Assembly: GCF_026262505.1 (NCBI RefSeq)
Contig: NC_067204.1
Coordinates: 20,987,300 to 21,051,299, forward strand
Source of the DNA: Trichomonas vaginalis G3
Lineage: Eukaryota; Parabasalia; Trichomonadida; Trichomonadidae
DNA: 64,000 nt
Reading direction: 5' to 3'
The position numbers were made by a program, and so were the translations under genes. The notes below the pieces were generated by a model that was given only the letters and a program-made list of their open reading frames with translations, did no database searches and had not been told where the DNA came from. Shown piece after piece: positions 1 through 9,198 of this stretch; positions within the stretch are counted from its first letter, which is position 1, and each line of letters starts with the position of its first letter.

Positions 1-178
1 TTTTCATGATTTCATCGTACATGTTTTGTCAAGACTTCTTCGTACATGAATTTTCATGATTTCATCGTAAATGTTTTGTCAAGACTTCTTCGTAATGAGC
101 GTAAATGACCCAAAAATATATTTTAGGTGAAGAGGTGAGATTTCACCCGTTTTCTCACCTCTTTTTCTCACCTCTTTT
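1..178. repeat. Subterminal-type repeats plus G-dialect palindromic module
   Basis: Positions 1-110 are degenerate copies of a ~25-bp unit (TTCATCGTAAATGTTTTGTC followed by AAGACTTC), the same unit that fills the subterminal regions of element B. Positions 112-175 hold a palindromic module built from the word GGTGAGA and its reverse complement TCTCACC, next to an AAAAATATATTTT box. The module sits a few bases beyond the stop codon of the leftward gene at 180. At the matching place in element B (28667-28727) the module has the same architecture but the word TGTTAGA. Confidence 0.8.
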
Positions 179-179
179 T

Positions 180-1094
180 TCACAAGCGTTTTACATGAAT
201 TGTACGATGTATATTTGAAATCCTAAACAATTTCGTAGCTTCTATTTCTTCTTTTAGTATGTCAAATGTTTTAACGATACCGAAAGTTTCTTTATACTTC
301 TTCTTGACATCAGATAGAAGGAAATCGTCTGCTGTTGGATAGTTTTTGTTCAGAAATTCTAACATGTCCATTTTATTTTCTGCTGGCTTTTCTGCTTCTT
401 TCTTTAAATCTGCATAGTCGTTTCTCATTCTTTCTATCTCTTTGACGGAGTAGTTATATTTCCTCATTGCTGCTTTACATTTTGAACATTGCGGGTTCAT
501 TTTTGCATTGTACATTGAAACCTTACCTGCAAGTACGACTAAGGCGTCAATGGTTTTCTTTAAATCTGAAGCAGTTGGTCTTATCTGTTCGTTCCATATT
601 TTACCCCTTCTGTCTTTATCTCTTATCTGCCATACACATTCAGCAACTAACGAAACAAAGTTGTCGTAGGTCTTAAACTCCCCAGATTTATATATGTCAG
701 AGATGTTCTTATATACCATATCGCAGTCTTTGTCCATGACTTTGTGGTTGCAATGAAAACCAAGGAATTCATAATTTACCTTTCGTATGAACTTCTTTAT
801 TTCTACCGAGTCAGTTGGTTTCACTTCAATTTCGTCGAATTCAGGAATAGTTAGTTTTTGTTGTTGGATTTCAGGTAGTTTAGGTAGATGGTCAATAATA
901 TCCTGCATTTCATAAAGATACTGTTCATTTTCTTCATCTTTCGCACTACAGTCTAAATTACTTGTTAACAGTTCTTGCTTTATCTTCTGGATTTCTGTTT
1001 CGAAAGTATATGAAGAAGGAATGAAGCTTTTCATTTCTACTAACATTGACGTAGGATTCATGACTAACGAGTTTGGTGAAGTTGTTGCTAACAT
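180..1094 (-). CDS. Conserved element protein with CxxC motif, unknown function (304 aa)
   Basis: This is an intact 304-residue reading frame with a close full-length homologue in element B (28733-29647), so it is a real gene of the element. I do not recognise the family. Visible features are a Cys/His-bearing stretch near residues 115-130 (FHCNHKVMDKDC), a CSKC pair around residue 205, a Lys/Glu-rich probable coiled coil after it, and a C-terminal ~60 residues that could form a small helical or winged-helix-like domain. The start is set by the ATG just after a TTTTATTGTAAGAAC promoter-like stretch shared with neighbouring genes. A palindromic module lies just beyond the stop. A Zn-binding or DNA-binding role is only a guess. 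Confidence 0.75.
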   Translation of the reverse strand: MLATTSPNSLVMNPTSMLVEMKSFIPSSYTFETEIQKIKQELLTSNLDCSAKDEENEQYLYEMQDIIDHLPKLPEIQQQKLTIPEFDEIEVKPTDSVEIKKFIRKVNYEFLGFHCNHKVMDKDCDMVYKNISDIYKSGEFKTYDNFVSLVAECVWQIRDKDRRGKIWNEQIRPTASDLKKTIDALVVLAGKVSMYNAKMNPQCSKCKAAMRKYNYSVKEIERMRNDYADLKKEAEKPAENKMDMLEFLNKNYPTADDFLLSDVKKKYKETFGIVKTFDILKEEIEATKLFRISNIHRTIHVKRL

Positions 1095-1147
1095 GTTCTT
1101 ACAATAAAAAATAAAAAAAAATATTTTATAAAAAACTAAAATATATT

Positions 1148-1244
1148 TTTTATCTTAAGGAAATTCATGAAAATCCAACGGGTGAGAAAACAGGTGAGAA
1201 AACGGGTGACATCTCACCTCTTCACCTAAAATATATTTTTGTCG
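1148..1244. repeat. Intergenic G-dialect palindromic module
   Basis: After the shared lead-in TATCTTAAGGAAATTCATGA comes a run of three GGTGAGA-type words separated by AAAC[AG], then two inverted words (TCTCACC, TCTTCACC), then TAAAATATATTTTT. It separates the KilA-N gene (stop at 1256) from the upstream region of the gene at 180. Element B has the same dialect at the corresponding place (31074-31136). Confidence 0.8.
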
Positions 1245-1255
1245 AAAAAAATGGT

Positions 1256-1923
1256 TCATTTACTCACAATATTTTGTACAAAACAACCCCAAGCTTTTAA
1301 CCTCTCTTCTGCAGCTTCTAATGCTATCTTAGCGAGTTCATATTCTCTAAATTCTCTCTTTAAATCTTCTTGTTCCCATTGGTCTAGTTCGTATGGCGAG
1401 TCTCTATAACCAGAACATATCTCACGTTCATGTTCTATTTGTTTTTCATGCATTTTTCTAACTTCTTCTTCGAACAAAGGTTTTGCATTCTCTACTGTAT
1501 CTTCAAGTTCTTCTTCATCTAATTTCTCATGAACTTTCTTGTCTATGGAGTCCATAATTTTTCCAACTGCTATGCAATATTTTGGAGAAGCCCACATTGC
1601 TATATAGTTTACAAGTCTTGGGTCTACATACATTCCTCTAACCTGTTTGATTTCATCAGGAATTCCTGCATGAATTTTGTATAAAAAGCAACCCGCTGTT
1701 TTCCGCGGGTTGGTATATTCTTCACAAAAATGCCTCAAAATACTCTTCCCAGGACTTATTTTCCAACAACCTTCTAAAGTCCTTCCTAAAACTGCTGACA
1801 CATATTTGTTGCATTTATATAACCATCCTTGTCTCTACGTAAGACTTCAATACCGTTGTAAGTGCCTTTTGTGAATGTTTCGCCATTAGATTTGTTCGTG
1901 AACGTTTTTGCTTCGACTGACAT
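1256..1923 (-). pseudogene. KilA-N domain protein, element A copy
   Basis: The gene starts at the ATG after TTTTTATTGTAAGAACAGAA. The N-terminal part carries the KilA-N signature (NGIEVLRRDKDGYINATNMC, then W-rich segments and VDPRLVNYIAMWASPKY). It continues into a highly charged Glu/Lys-rich helical C-terminal half. KilA-N is a DNA-binding domain common in large DNA viruses, phages and their relatives, usually in regulators. The homologue in element B is at 31156-31819. The A copy looks broken. The family call is firm; the biological role (transcriptional regulation of the element) is inferred. Confidence 0.8.
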
Positions 1924-2466
1924 TTCTGTTCTTACAATAAAAATAAAAAATATTTTTTTGGTGGGACGTCGGACATTCGTTTGTGGCTTAACCGTCGGAC
2001 CACAACGATAAAAATCTCGACAAAACATATACGATGAAGTCTCAACAAAAACATTTACGATGAAGTCTTAACAAAAAATATACGATGAAATCTATTTCCT
2101 GTGTTGTTGTCAAAATGTCATGTTGTCACACTTTTTCAAAAAGATGTTAGTTGACCGAGTGACGAGTGACCGAGTGACCTGGTCGCCTAAAATATATTTT
2201 TTTCTATCTTAAGGAAATTCATGAAAATTCACCTGTTGAATTTTGTATAAAAAGCAACCCGCTGTTTTTCCGCGGGTTGGTATATTCTTCACAAAATGCT
2301 TGTTTTGAGGTCGAGCCACTTTTGGCTCCACCTCTTTTTTCAACCAAAAACTCATTTTTGTCGAATTCAGCACAAAATTCATGAAAATTCAACGGGTGAG
2401 AAAACAGGTGAGAAAACAGGTGAGAAAAACGGGTGAAATCTCACCTCTTCACCTAAACATTATTTT
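1924..2466. repeat. Composite intergenic region with C- and G-dialect modules and a copied KilA-N fragment
   Basis: This non-coding stretch is assembled from repeats. Positions 1959-2016 resemble the promoter and first codons of the Pro/Gln-rich gene at 30058-30255. Positions 2020-2095 hold ACATTTACGATGAAGTC units. Positions 2152-2202 hold a module made of GAGTGACC words and a TAAAATATATTTTT box. Positions 2236-2300 are a ~60-bp copy of the inside of the KilA-N gene (compare 1674-1733), with a strong hairpin AACCCGC...GCGGGTT. Positions 2311-2333 hold a second hairpin (GAGCCA...TGGCTC) followed by a T-run. Positions 2391-2466 hold a long G-dialect module just beyond the next gene's stop. The same order recurs in B at 31857-32342. 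Confidence 0.75.
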
Positions 2467-3329
2467 TCAATACTTTTTCAGCACTTTTCCGTAGTTGTAT
2501 ATGAAAGACAATTCGAGATAAAAGTCATAGTACAATGGTATAATATGCTGCACACCGTTTGTTGTGAACCAAACTTGAAAGTCAGAGAAACTGTTACTAG
2601 GTGGTTCGTAGAATTTAGAAAGCAAAGTCATAAAAGTCCTTACCAATACAAAGAAAACTACTGTTGCTTGAACTGAAACTTGCATGACACATAACATTTT
2701 GAGGGTCAAACACACGTTTCTATAAACCATCAAATCTGCTGGTGGAAGTATAAATTTAAATGGACCATCTGGTGGTAATGGTTCGTTCTGGTTTAGTAAC
2801 CGAAGAAATTGTGCCCAAGAACGTTGTCTACTTCCCAAAAATAAAAACTCTGTATCTCTTGGAGGGTTAATTTCAATTTTTTGAAATGAAACGGTGGAGT
2901 TCATCTTGTCATATTCTAGTTTCAGATAGTATGTTCCATTTAGTAAAGAGTCGTATTTTTCTTGAAATTCCCAATAATATTTGTTATTTGAGTTTGAAAG
3001 TCATTTAGAGTTTTCTCAAGACTTTCGTCTGAACGAATTGTAAAGATTCTCATTTCGTCAAATTTGTCTATTAGACCATCAGGACCTTTATACTGCCCAT
3101 GAAAATCTACTGCGAACATAAATGCGTTAGTTCTATTTGAAAACAAAACTCTTCTAAATCCTATTGCCTTTGCATCTGAAGGACTTTGAAGCCAACGAAT
3201 TGGATAGTCAAACTTGTATGCTCGGGATGAAATTTCTTCATCTGAAATAGTTCTACCAGCATTTGTAAAGATATAGTCTAACGGTTTTGTATCTGCTACT
3301 TTTGTTCTTTGTTTTTCAACCTGAAGCAT
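2467..3329 (-). pseudogene. Jelly-roll-like virion protein, paralogue 1 (element A)
   Basis: This is the element A copy of the 286-residue protein that is whole in B (32343-33203; see there). It starts at the ATG in ATTAAATGCTTCAG, after a TTTTTTTACATATA promoter-like stretch. The C-terminal part with the FQVWFTTNG and FYLELSFIYNYG segments is readable. This copy is broken. It probably encodes a minor capsid or vertex protein; that role is inferred from the terminal beta-rich pattern and its presence beside other virion-like genes. Confidence 0.65.
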
Positions 3330-3357
3330 TTAATATATGTAAAAAAATGTCACTTTT

Positions 3358-3940
3358 TTAAAATGGTATGCCATATAGCTTCTTGAATTTGTTAAGAAGT
3401 ATTTGAACGTGTTTTCCATCTGTATCTCTAGTGTTTACATAAGCATAGCCATCCTTAGTAAAACATACTTGTAATTTTCTATAGTTACGCCGGTATAAAG
3501 TAGAAAGAGTCTTGTTCTTCGCTATAGTAGTAAAACTCAAACGTATGCTTGCCATAGTCTGTAATTTCAATTGCTTCATCTTCTAGTTCGTCGACAAATT
3601 CGAATACAATATCTCGAAATTTGCTTTTGTTCTTATTGTTTTCAGAACGAGTGACCCAACGTAAGTTTTCAAGTCTATTGTCGTTTCTTATACGGTTTAT
3701 ATGGTCTACAAAAGGTAGATTGTTAGGGTTCGGTATAAAATGAGTTGCAATGACAACATGTTTTAAATAGTTTTTTCCACCCATCTTCATAATAGCATAT
3801 CCGTCATTTCGCTCCCATTCGCTTAAAACTCTTTTTGTCTTTTTGTTTCTGACTTCAAATGACTCACAACAGTGAATTTCATATTTCTCATCTAACAAAC
3901 AAGTTTCCCAACGGTCTTCTCCAACAAACTCAGCGTACAT
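3358..3940 (-). pseudogene. HNH homing-type endonuclease
   Basis: The gene starts at the ATG following ATTTTTTTATTTTATTTGAA. The protein has a NUMOD4-like N-terminal stretch followed by the HNH core (FVDHINRIRNDNRLENLRWV, then TRSENNKNKS), the classic signature of phage and virus HNH nucleases. A further ~60-residue beta-rich tail follows. The copy looks broken. In element B the same locus holds a different gene (33260-33979) flanked by short remnants of this one, so the two elements differ by cassette exchange here. HNH genes of this type are usually selfish mobile nucleases; whether this one served the element is unknown. Confidence 0.8.
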
Positions 3941-4087
3941 TTCAAATAAAATAAAAAAATATTTTTTTAAAAAATGTTTTATTTCATGCAATGTTTTACT
4001 TCTCATCTAACAAACAAGTTTCCCAACGGTCTTCTCCAACAAACTCAGCGTACAGTTCAAATAAAAATAAAAATATACTGTTTTTTA
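3889..4087. repeat. Short direct duplication of the HNH gene start and promoter
   Basis: About 55 bp covering the first codons of the HNH gene and its upstream AT-rich promoter (3889-3955) recurs at 4002-4072, upstream of the complete copy. Part of the same sequence (TCATATTTCTCATCTAACAA) also survives in element B at about 33247-33266. The duplicated block probably marks recombination at this locus. Confidence 0.7.
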
Positions 4088-4669
4088 CTTTTTTACATAA
4101 CCTCCTGCTACCATAAGTCTTTGACGCCAACCCATACCAGCTAATGAAGGTTGACTTGGTTTAGTTCCAATACTAAACTTTGGTTTTGGTTTATCTTCAG
4201 TTTTTGGCTCACCTTCTTCTATCTGTTTTTCGTCACTCGTTCATCCCTGACCTTACCTCACTTGCTGGTATGGTTGTGTCGTTTACATCTTCATAAATAT
4301 CATATGCCATTTGTTTTTGTTTTCCTTTCAACTTTTTGTGTTTGTTGTAAAGTTTAGAATATTTCGACTCTAAGTCAATGAGATGTTCTATAATGAACTG
4401 TTGGTCAGTGAAGTAAACTTTTCCATCTGTTGTCTCGAAAGCTCCTTCAGACTTCAATATTTTATTTGTGAGAGTCTGTTTCTTTTTTGAGATACTAGCC
4501 GTCCATTTCTATGAAAAGTGACTTTATAGTTAGGGTTTGTATTTCCAGACCTTGCACCTTCTATTATTGAATTTTTCTCTTCATCTGTAAGTTCTTTGAC
4601 AGGTTTTGACAATGGTTCTGAACTTTTTGTTTGTGGTGTCAAATCTACCGTTTCAACTTCTTCGGTCAT
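4088..4669 (-). pseudogene. Charged element protein, element A copy
   Basis: Broken homologue of the intact 193-residue protein at 34013-34594 in B (described there). The start lies behind the same TTTTTTACTGAGATGAA promoter-like stretch, and the conserved C-terminal GMGWRQRLLVAGGYVK is legible. It lies in a tight leftward run with the 50-aa and glycine-rich genes. Confidence 0.65.
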
Positions 4670-4688
4670 TTCATCTCAGTAAAAAATT

Positions 4689-4841
4689 TTAGTTTGGTTT
4701 GTTTTCAACTGGTTGTTGTTGTTTTTTAAGTCGGTCTAAAACTTCCTGAGGTATAGGAAGAACTTGACAAACACGTTGTGTAACTGCTGGAAGTCGACAA
4801 ATCCATCTTGAACCCATTTGTCTCAATGCTGTATTGTTCAT
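4689..4841 (-). CDS. 50-residue microprotein with Cys pair
   Basis: This short reading frame (MNNTALRQMGSRWICRLPAV...) has 50 residues. It is conserved with one visible change in element B (34614-34766), including its start, stop and upstream promoter-like sequence, which is nearly identical to that of the next gene downstream. It contains two cysteines (WICR and VCQ), a proline-rich middle and a Gln-rich tail. Conservation between two elements and its own promoter argue for a real small gene. I do not recognise a family. Its place between two virion-like genes suggests a small structural or assembly protein, but this is a guess. Confidence 0.6.
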   Translation of the reverse strand: MNNTALRQMGSRWICRLPAVTQRVCQVLPIPQEVLDRLKKQQQPVENKPN

Positions 4842-4860
4842 TTCATCTCAGTAAAAAATT

Positions 4861-5258
4861 TACATTCCCCACGTTTGAGGCGGTTGAGGTTGGTTATTGT
4901 TTACCCACTGTTGTGCATGTTATAATCCTCTGTTAAAGAATCTTTCACCTTGGTCCATATAGTGCCCTGCTTGGTTATAGTAGTCATTTGCTTTGTTATA
5001 GTAGTTTCCTGCTTGTCTTCCTACATTGTCCATCCATCCTTGAACTTTTCCTCTTGTTTCAGGATTTGGAATGATTTGTTTCATCTCGTGCTACATCCCA
5101 ACCTTTCTGTACAGTTTGTATAATAGGTTGTGCTTTCTCTTTAAGTATACCTAATGTACTCAAAATCTTCCTTCCAACTCCAAATACACCTCTGGCTATT
5201 GTTCCCACTGCGGTAAAAATCTAGATGCAACTCCTGCTAATGCGCCAAATAAACCCAT
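4861..5258 (-). pseudogene. Gly/Ala-rich virion-like protein (element A copy)
   Basis: Homologue of the intact 133-residue gene at 34785-35186 in B. The start MGLFGALAGVASRFLPAV gives a hydrophobic Gly/Ala-rich helix, followed by a Tyr/Asn/Gln-rich tail. The ATG faces the integrase ATG across only 17 bp. The A copy looks broken. See the B copy for the interpretation. Confidence 0.6.
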
Positions 5259-5275
5259 TTCTTATGGGTTAAAAA
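5259..5275. promoter_or_regulatory. 17-bp divergent promoter (virion-like gene / integrase)
   Basis: Only TTCTTATGGGTTAAAAA separates the leftward ATG at 5258 from the rightward ATG at 5276. The same sequence, one base shorter, lies in B at 35187-35202. An inverted repeat CCCAT...ATGGG overlaps the leftward start codon. Transcription of both genes must initiate within a few bases of the ATGs or inside the opposite gene. Confidence 0.55.
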
Positions 5276-6235
5276 ATGACGAATCCAAACAAGGACCCCT
5301 ATGTTTCTAAGGCAACAAAGAAAGCACTCATGATAAAAATCTTTAGTTCAACACCAAATGCTTGGTTTATGGATATCTTGGAAAACATTCCGAGAGTTAG
5401 AACAGATGGACCTCCATACTGGTTAATATTTGTTGGTCAAAACACAAGATACTGTGAAGCCATACCATTATGGTCCAAAAATATTTTAGATGTGAAAACT
5501 GCTTTGACAATATTCGTTGACAAATACCATCCAACAAAACTGACATCTGACTATGAAAGTTCTTTCAAATCAGACGATATTAAAAACTATCTGCGTTCAA
5601 AAAATGTAAACCAATATTTCATTGTCGACCAAAAACCATTCTGCTCTTGGTGTCATTGACGGTTGTATAAAAATATTAAGAGACTTAAACCAACCACAAG
5701 GTGGTGAGGTAGATGAAATGTCATATGACGACAAATATAGACACTTCTCCATGGCAAAGATGAGACAAGTTTTAAATATTTACAATAACCGTAAACAAAA
5801 AGGTTTGGGAAACCACTCCCCCGAAGAAATGAAAAACAACCCTGACTTAGAGAAAGACTATATATTTAACAATTTAGTCAAAAGAGACAAACAAGAAAGA
5901 ATGCCAGGCTTCAAACTTCGGAAGGGTGACAAAGTAAAAATAGAAATACCTAAACGCGACCCATATGAAAATACTATTGACTATGACAACAATGGGAACC
6001 GACAGGTACTCACATTCGTGTTCGTAAAAATAGAAGAAAGTATACAAGAGAATATTATGAAGTTTTAGGCAAACATGGCAAAATGTACACACTGCAAGCA
6101 GAAGATAAAACTACTATTGTCAGACCTCGTTTCAAACTTGTCAAAGTTCAAGGTGGTATACTTTCAAAGACAGTTCCTAACAAATATAAGACAACTCCTG
6201 ACGAATATGCTAAAGAAGTGGAACATGACGACTAA
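5276..6235 (+). pseudogene. Polinton-type rve integrase, element A copy
   Basis: Homologue of the integrase at 35203-36162 in B (described there): a retroviral-type integrase core followed by a basic C-terminal SH3-like region. This copy is broken. Its stop codon overlaps the stop codon of the convergent fibre gene (shared CTAA), exactly as in B. Confidence 0.8.
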
Positions 6236-7545
6236 GCAATTCTATACCATGCGTAAACTGTCATGTAAGGTGGCATGTAGTCTTTACTTTGTCCCGTTGT
6301 TTGCGTATACCCTGAAACGCGATGTGTATGGTTTCCTCCTCCCTCAGTGTTACTCCAGTAACAATCTATAGCAAACTTAACGTTGTCTTTAACATCATAT
6401 CCTTTACCTTTTGTCAAGCTGTGCCAATCCCAATATCTATGCTTATGCCAACCTGCTTGAGATGTACTTAAATCTATGTAGTGACTGTGTGCAGGTAAAT
6501 TTTCACCTGAAATCGTTTTACTTCCACCTGTTTCCTTTGAAGAGTTTGCACAATACAAAAACCTGTCGACTATTTGAGTCCAAGTTCCAAAACCAAGTAC
6601 TACTTCTGGTCTGGTAGAGTTCATTGAAACATATAATGAGCCAACCGGGTAAATAAGATTCGGCAAAATTTGTTTAAGCACATTGAGTTCCTGTCTTAGA
6701 TGCATAATACTATTGTCATTAGATATCAAAGTATCTACAAGACTTGTTGCCGGTGGTATTGTTGGACCTTTACTTGGCAAGGTTGTGTTTAGTGTAATAT
6801 CATCTGCTGTAAAAGTTGTAAAACTTGTATGTGTATGAGTCTTATCTGCTTTCTTCTCTAACTCATCGTTAACATAAGTTTTATCTGCTTTAAGGTCTAA
6901 ACATCCTGAAACCCATCCTGTATCGGCTTTAGTTTTTAAAATCTTCGATGTCCATTCATGATACCATTCAGCCCTTTCTATAATTTCATTATCTTTTTCA
7001 TCCACATATTCCTTATCTGCTTTCTTCTCTAACTTACTAGCCACATATTCCTTATCCGCTTTCTTTTCAAGGCTAACGTTTAAGTCTGTTATTTCAGATA
7101 TAGAATGTATATGAGTCTTTTTAGAATATTCGTTTTCAGCTCTTGTCACTTCACTTGACATTTTATTGTCAACATATGTTTTGTCTGCTAGTTCAGGATG
7201 AGTATGTTCTTTTGTTGCATAAGCATTGTTAGCTCTTTCTTCTTCTTTTGCTATTGCATCGTCTACATATTCTTTGTCAGCTTTGTTGTCAACATCTGCT
7301 TTCAAAAGAAGTTCTTTTATAGGTTTCTCGTTTAAAGTTCCTTTTGTTGGATTTATACAGACAGTATTGTTCTTCTTGTCTTGAAACAGAAACTCATCTG
7401 TCATTGGGTTTAATGTCAGTTTTAAGTTTCCTTCTTTCAATGACTCAGATATCTTAGAATAGTTTGAAAAGTTTGTTGTGTTCTTATTTAGAGCTTGCAT
7501 AATGAGTTGTCGGTTGTGTTGTATTTCTCTCATAGACGCTTTCAT
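6232..7545 (-). CDS. Phage-type tail-fibre / receptor-binding protein (437 aa)
   Basis: This is an intact 437-residue frame. The N-terminal ~80 residues are a likely virion-attachment domain. Residues ~85-250 carry repeated KADKEYVD / KADKTYVN heptad-like units, as in trimeric phage fibres. From about residue 290 comes a domain typical of phage baseplate/short-tail-fibre tips: YPVGSLYVSMNSTRPE, a GTW motif, GENLPAHSHY, NHTHRVSG and the closing PPYMTVYAWYR. The HxH motifs (HSH, HTH) resemble those that hold iron in T4-type fibre tips (established for that family). It probably forms a trimeric vertex fibre that binds the host surface. A broken homologue lies in B at 36159-37570. It is divergent from the jelly-roll gene at 7571. 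Confidence 0.8.
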   Translation of the reverse strand: MKASMREIQHNRQLIMQALNKNTTNFSNYSKISESLKEGNLKLTLNPMTDEFLFQDKKNNTVCINPTKGTLNEKPIKELLLKADVDNKADKEYVDDAIAKEEERANNAYATKEHTHPELADKTYVDNKMSSEVTRAENEYSKKTHIHSISEITDLNVSLEKKADKEYVASKLEKKADKEYVDEKDNEIIERAEWYHEWTSKILKTKADTGWVSGCLDLKADKTYVNDELEKKADKTHTHTSFTTFTADDITLNTTLPSKGPTIPPATSLVDTLISNDNSIMHLRQELNVLKQILPNLIYPVGSLYVSMNSTRPEVVLGFGTWTQIVDRFLYCANSSKETGGSKTISGENLPAHSHYIDLSTSQAGWHKHRYWDWHSLTKGKGYDVKDNVKFAIDCYWSNTEGGGNHTHRVSGYTQTTGQSKDYMPPYMTVYAWYRIA

Positions 7546-7570
7546 TTGACATTTTTATTCTAGATAAAAT
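7546..7570. promoter_or_regulatory. Palindromic divergent promoter (fibre / jelly-roll gene)
   Basis: The short gap between facing start codons contains the near-perfect palindrome TTTTATTCTAGATAAAA centred on TCTAGA. The same palindrome separates the orthologous genes in fragment C (11698-11715) and in B (37571-37588). Each half carries the TTTTTAT...TAAAATG pattern found before most genes of these elements. Confidence 0.6.
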
Positions 7571-8420
7571 ATGCTTTCAATAGAAAAAGAAAATTCAAGA
7601 GTTGCTACAACTAAACCATTAGATGAACTTTTTACGAATATCGGTCAAAAGTTTGAGACAGAGACCGTAAAGCATGAAGGCTATCGTTTTGACTACCCAT
7701 TAAGATGGCTAAGAGACCCATCTGTCACAAAAGCTATTGGCTTTCGTAGAATGAAGTTCATTTCAGAAGCCATACATGGTTTCCCATTTACAGTCGGTTT
7801 TGAAGTTCGATACTATAACAAAGAAAAACATACGTATGAGAAATTTGAACAGGGAAAACTTTTACAAGTGAATTTGCTTGTAAACTTAGAAACAACTCTT
7901 CAAGCTTTTCAAGAAAAAATAAACGACATCTATATCGAATATGCAAACCAGTATAACATTGACGAGGAGAGTACCATCTCGATATTATATATGACAGGAA
8001 AAATGCAACTGTTAAAATCAATAGAATAGAAGACCTTGGAGAAAACGTTTATATTTCTACAAAATATAACAACTTGGCATGGTATAGATTTATGAGGATG
8101 TTAAATCAGCCTGCAGAATATCCAGTACACCCGGACTTTTATGAAGTCGAAAACCCTAATGGAACATATGAAAATGTTTTCGACTCAGATGCTATTATTG
8201 TTCATGCTTCATTTTCTGGTGCGCAAAACTCTTTCTTATGTCTGATGAATGACTTTTACGAAAAACCTACAAAGTTATATGAACCGCCGAGTGGAAGTAT
8301 TTCAGACTTTCAAGTATGGTTTACAACAGATGGAAGAAAGAGAATAGTTCCATTATACCATGCGTTTTACTTAGAACTTAGTTTCATATACAACTACTAT
8401 CGAACGGTAAAATATAATTT
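7571..8420 (+). pseudogene. Jelly-roll-like virion protein, paralogue 2 (element A)
   Basis: Broken copy of the protein that is whole in fragment C at 11716-12564 (see there). The N-terminal part starting MLSIEKENSRVATTKPL and the C-terminal FQVWFTTDGRKRIVPLY segment are both readable. Confidence 0.65.
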
Positions 8421-8421
8421 T

Positions 8422-8662
8422 TTAATACGGTTGAGTGTGGATTTGGTTGCCAACTTGACTGTGGTGCAGGTTCAGGCTGTTGTATAACAGGAGCTTGTTC
8501 TTCTGGTTCAGGGTCTTTAGGTATAATACCAACGAACTGACCTACTCTTTTACCAATATTTTTGACTCCGTTCCAAATTCCTCTTCCTACGGTTTTTATT
8601 CCATTCCATATACCTCTTCCAACATTTCGAAAGAAGTTTCCAATACTACTGAAGAAACCCAT
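8422..8662 (-). pseudogene. Amphipathic Gly/Trp peptide gene (element A copy)
   Basis: Homologue of the 80-residue protein at 38440-38682 in B. The N-terminal ~50 residues are the same: MGFFSSIGNFFRNVGRG, then a doubled VGRGIWNG(I/V)K unit. The tail differs and this copy looks broken at its end. The start lies behind TTTTTACATATAGTAAA, a typical element promoter. See the B copy for the role. Confidence 0.65.
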
Positions 8663-8680
8663 TTTACTATATGTAAAAAT

Positions 8681-9043
8681 CTAATGTCCACCTAGTCTCT
8701 TACGTTTCCTGTTGAGTTCCATAGCATTCTTTAACTGGAGCTCATACATTCTGTTTCTCCTCTGGTAGAAAACATATTCTGGGTCAACTCCTGTGTTCGC
8801 GTCATCTGCATAAAGTTGTTTATATCCCACTTCGGGGTTTGTATAAAACTCTTTCCATCTCATATTTGCATACCATGGTGGCAAACCTAACGCAGCGTCA
8901 TTTGACATGGCAGTTTGCATTTGTACATCTGTTGGCACTTGACCATAGTTTGCCATTGCAGTTTGTATTCTAACTTCATTTGGAATATTCTCTGGGTTTG
9001 GTTGTCCAGGTTGCTGGGCATTCGCTAAGTTCTGTGCGTCCAT
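8681..9043 (-). CDS. 120-residue element protein, unknown
   Basis: This is an intact 120-residue frame, nearly identical to 38701-39063 in B and to 12829-13191 in fragment C. The N-terminal third is Gln/Asn/Pro-rich with a doubled QTAM(A/S)N segment. The middle is aromatic (PPWYANMRWKEFYTNPE) and the end is strongly basic (LNRKRKRLGGH). A small capsid-lining or nucleic-acid-contacting virion protein would fit the basic tail and the neighbouring amphipathic gene, but I do not recognise a family. The start is at the ATG in ATATTAAATGGAC. Confidence 0.7.
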   Translation of the reverse strand: MDAQNLANAQQPGQPNPENIPNEVRIQTAMANYGQVPTDVQMQTAMSNDAALGLPPWYANMRWKEFYTNPEVGYKQLYADDANTGVDPEYVFYQRRNRMYELQLKNAMELNRKRKRLGGH

Positions 9044-9066
9044 TTAATATTAGATAAAAATATCTC

Positions 9067-9198
9067 TTACGAGTACATATGCTGAACATTTGCAGGCATT
9101 GGTTCATCTTCATATTCTCTATATCTTTCTGCCACGTCAAATAAATAAATGACACAATGGAAAAAACCTAAAACAAGTAGTCCTATTTCAAACCACAT
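9067..9198 (-). CDS. 43-residue single-pass membrane microprotein
   Basis: The short frame MWFEIGLLVLGFFHCVIYLF... has one clear transmembrane segment (about residues 3-21) followed by a charged tail rich in Tyr, Arg and Glu. It is conserved in all three copies (also 13215-13346 and 39087-39218) with the same length, start and stop. Its ATG overlaps the end of the methyltransferase gene by 16 bp, which suggests coupled expression. The function is unknown; a small viral membrane protein is plausible. Confidence 0.65.
   Translation of the reverse strand: MWFEIGLLVLGFFHCVIYLFDVAERYREYEDEPMPANVQHMYS

Noticed and set aside
2311-2340. Bacterial-type intrinsic terminator (hairpin plus T-run)
   Set aside because: The genes on both sides run leftward, so the T-run is on the wrong side for them, and the setting is eukaryotic; kept only as a structured repeat.
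3358-3940. Group I intron or intein context for the HNH gene
   Set aside because: It lies between genes behind its own promoter-like sequence; no split host gene is visible.
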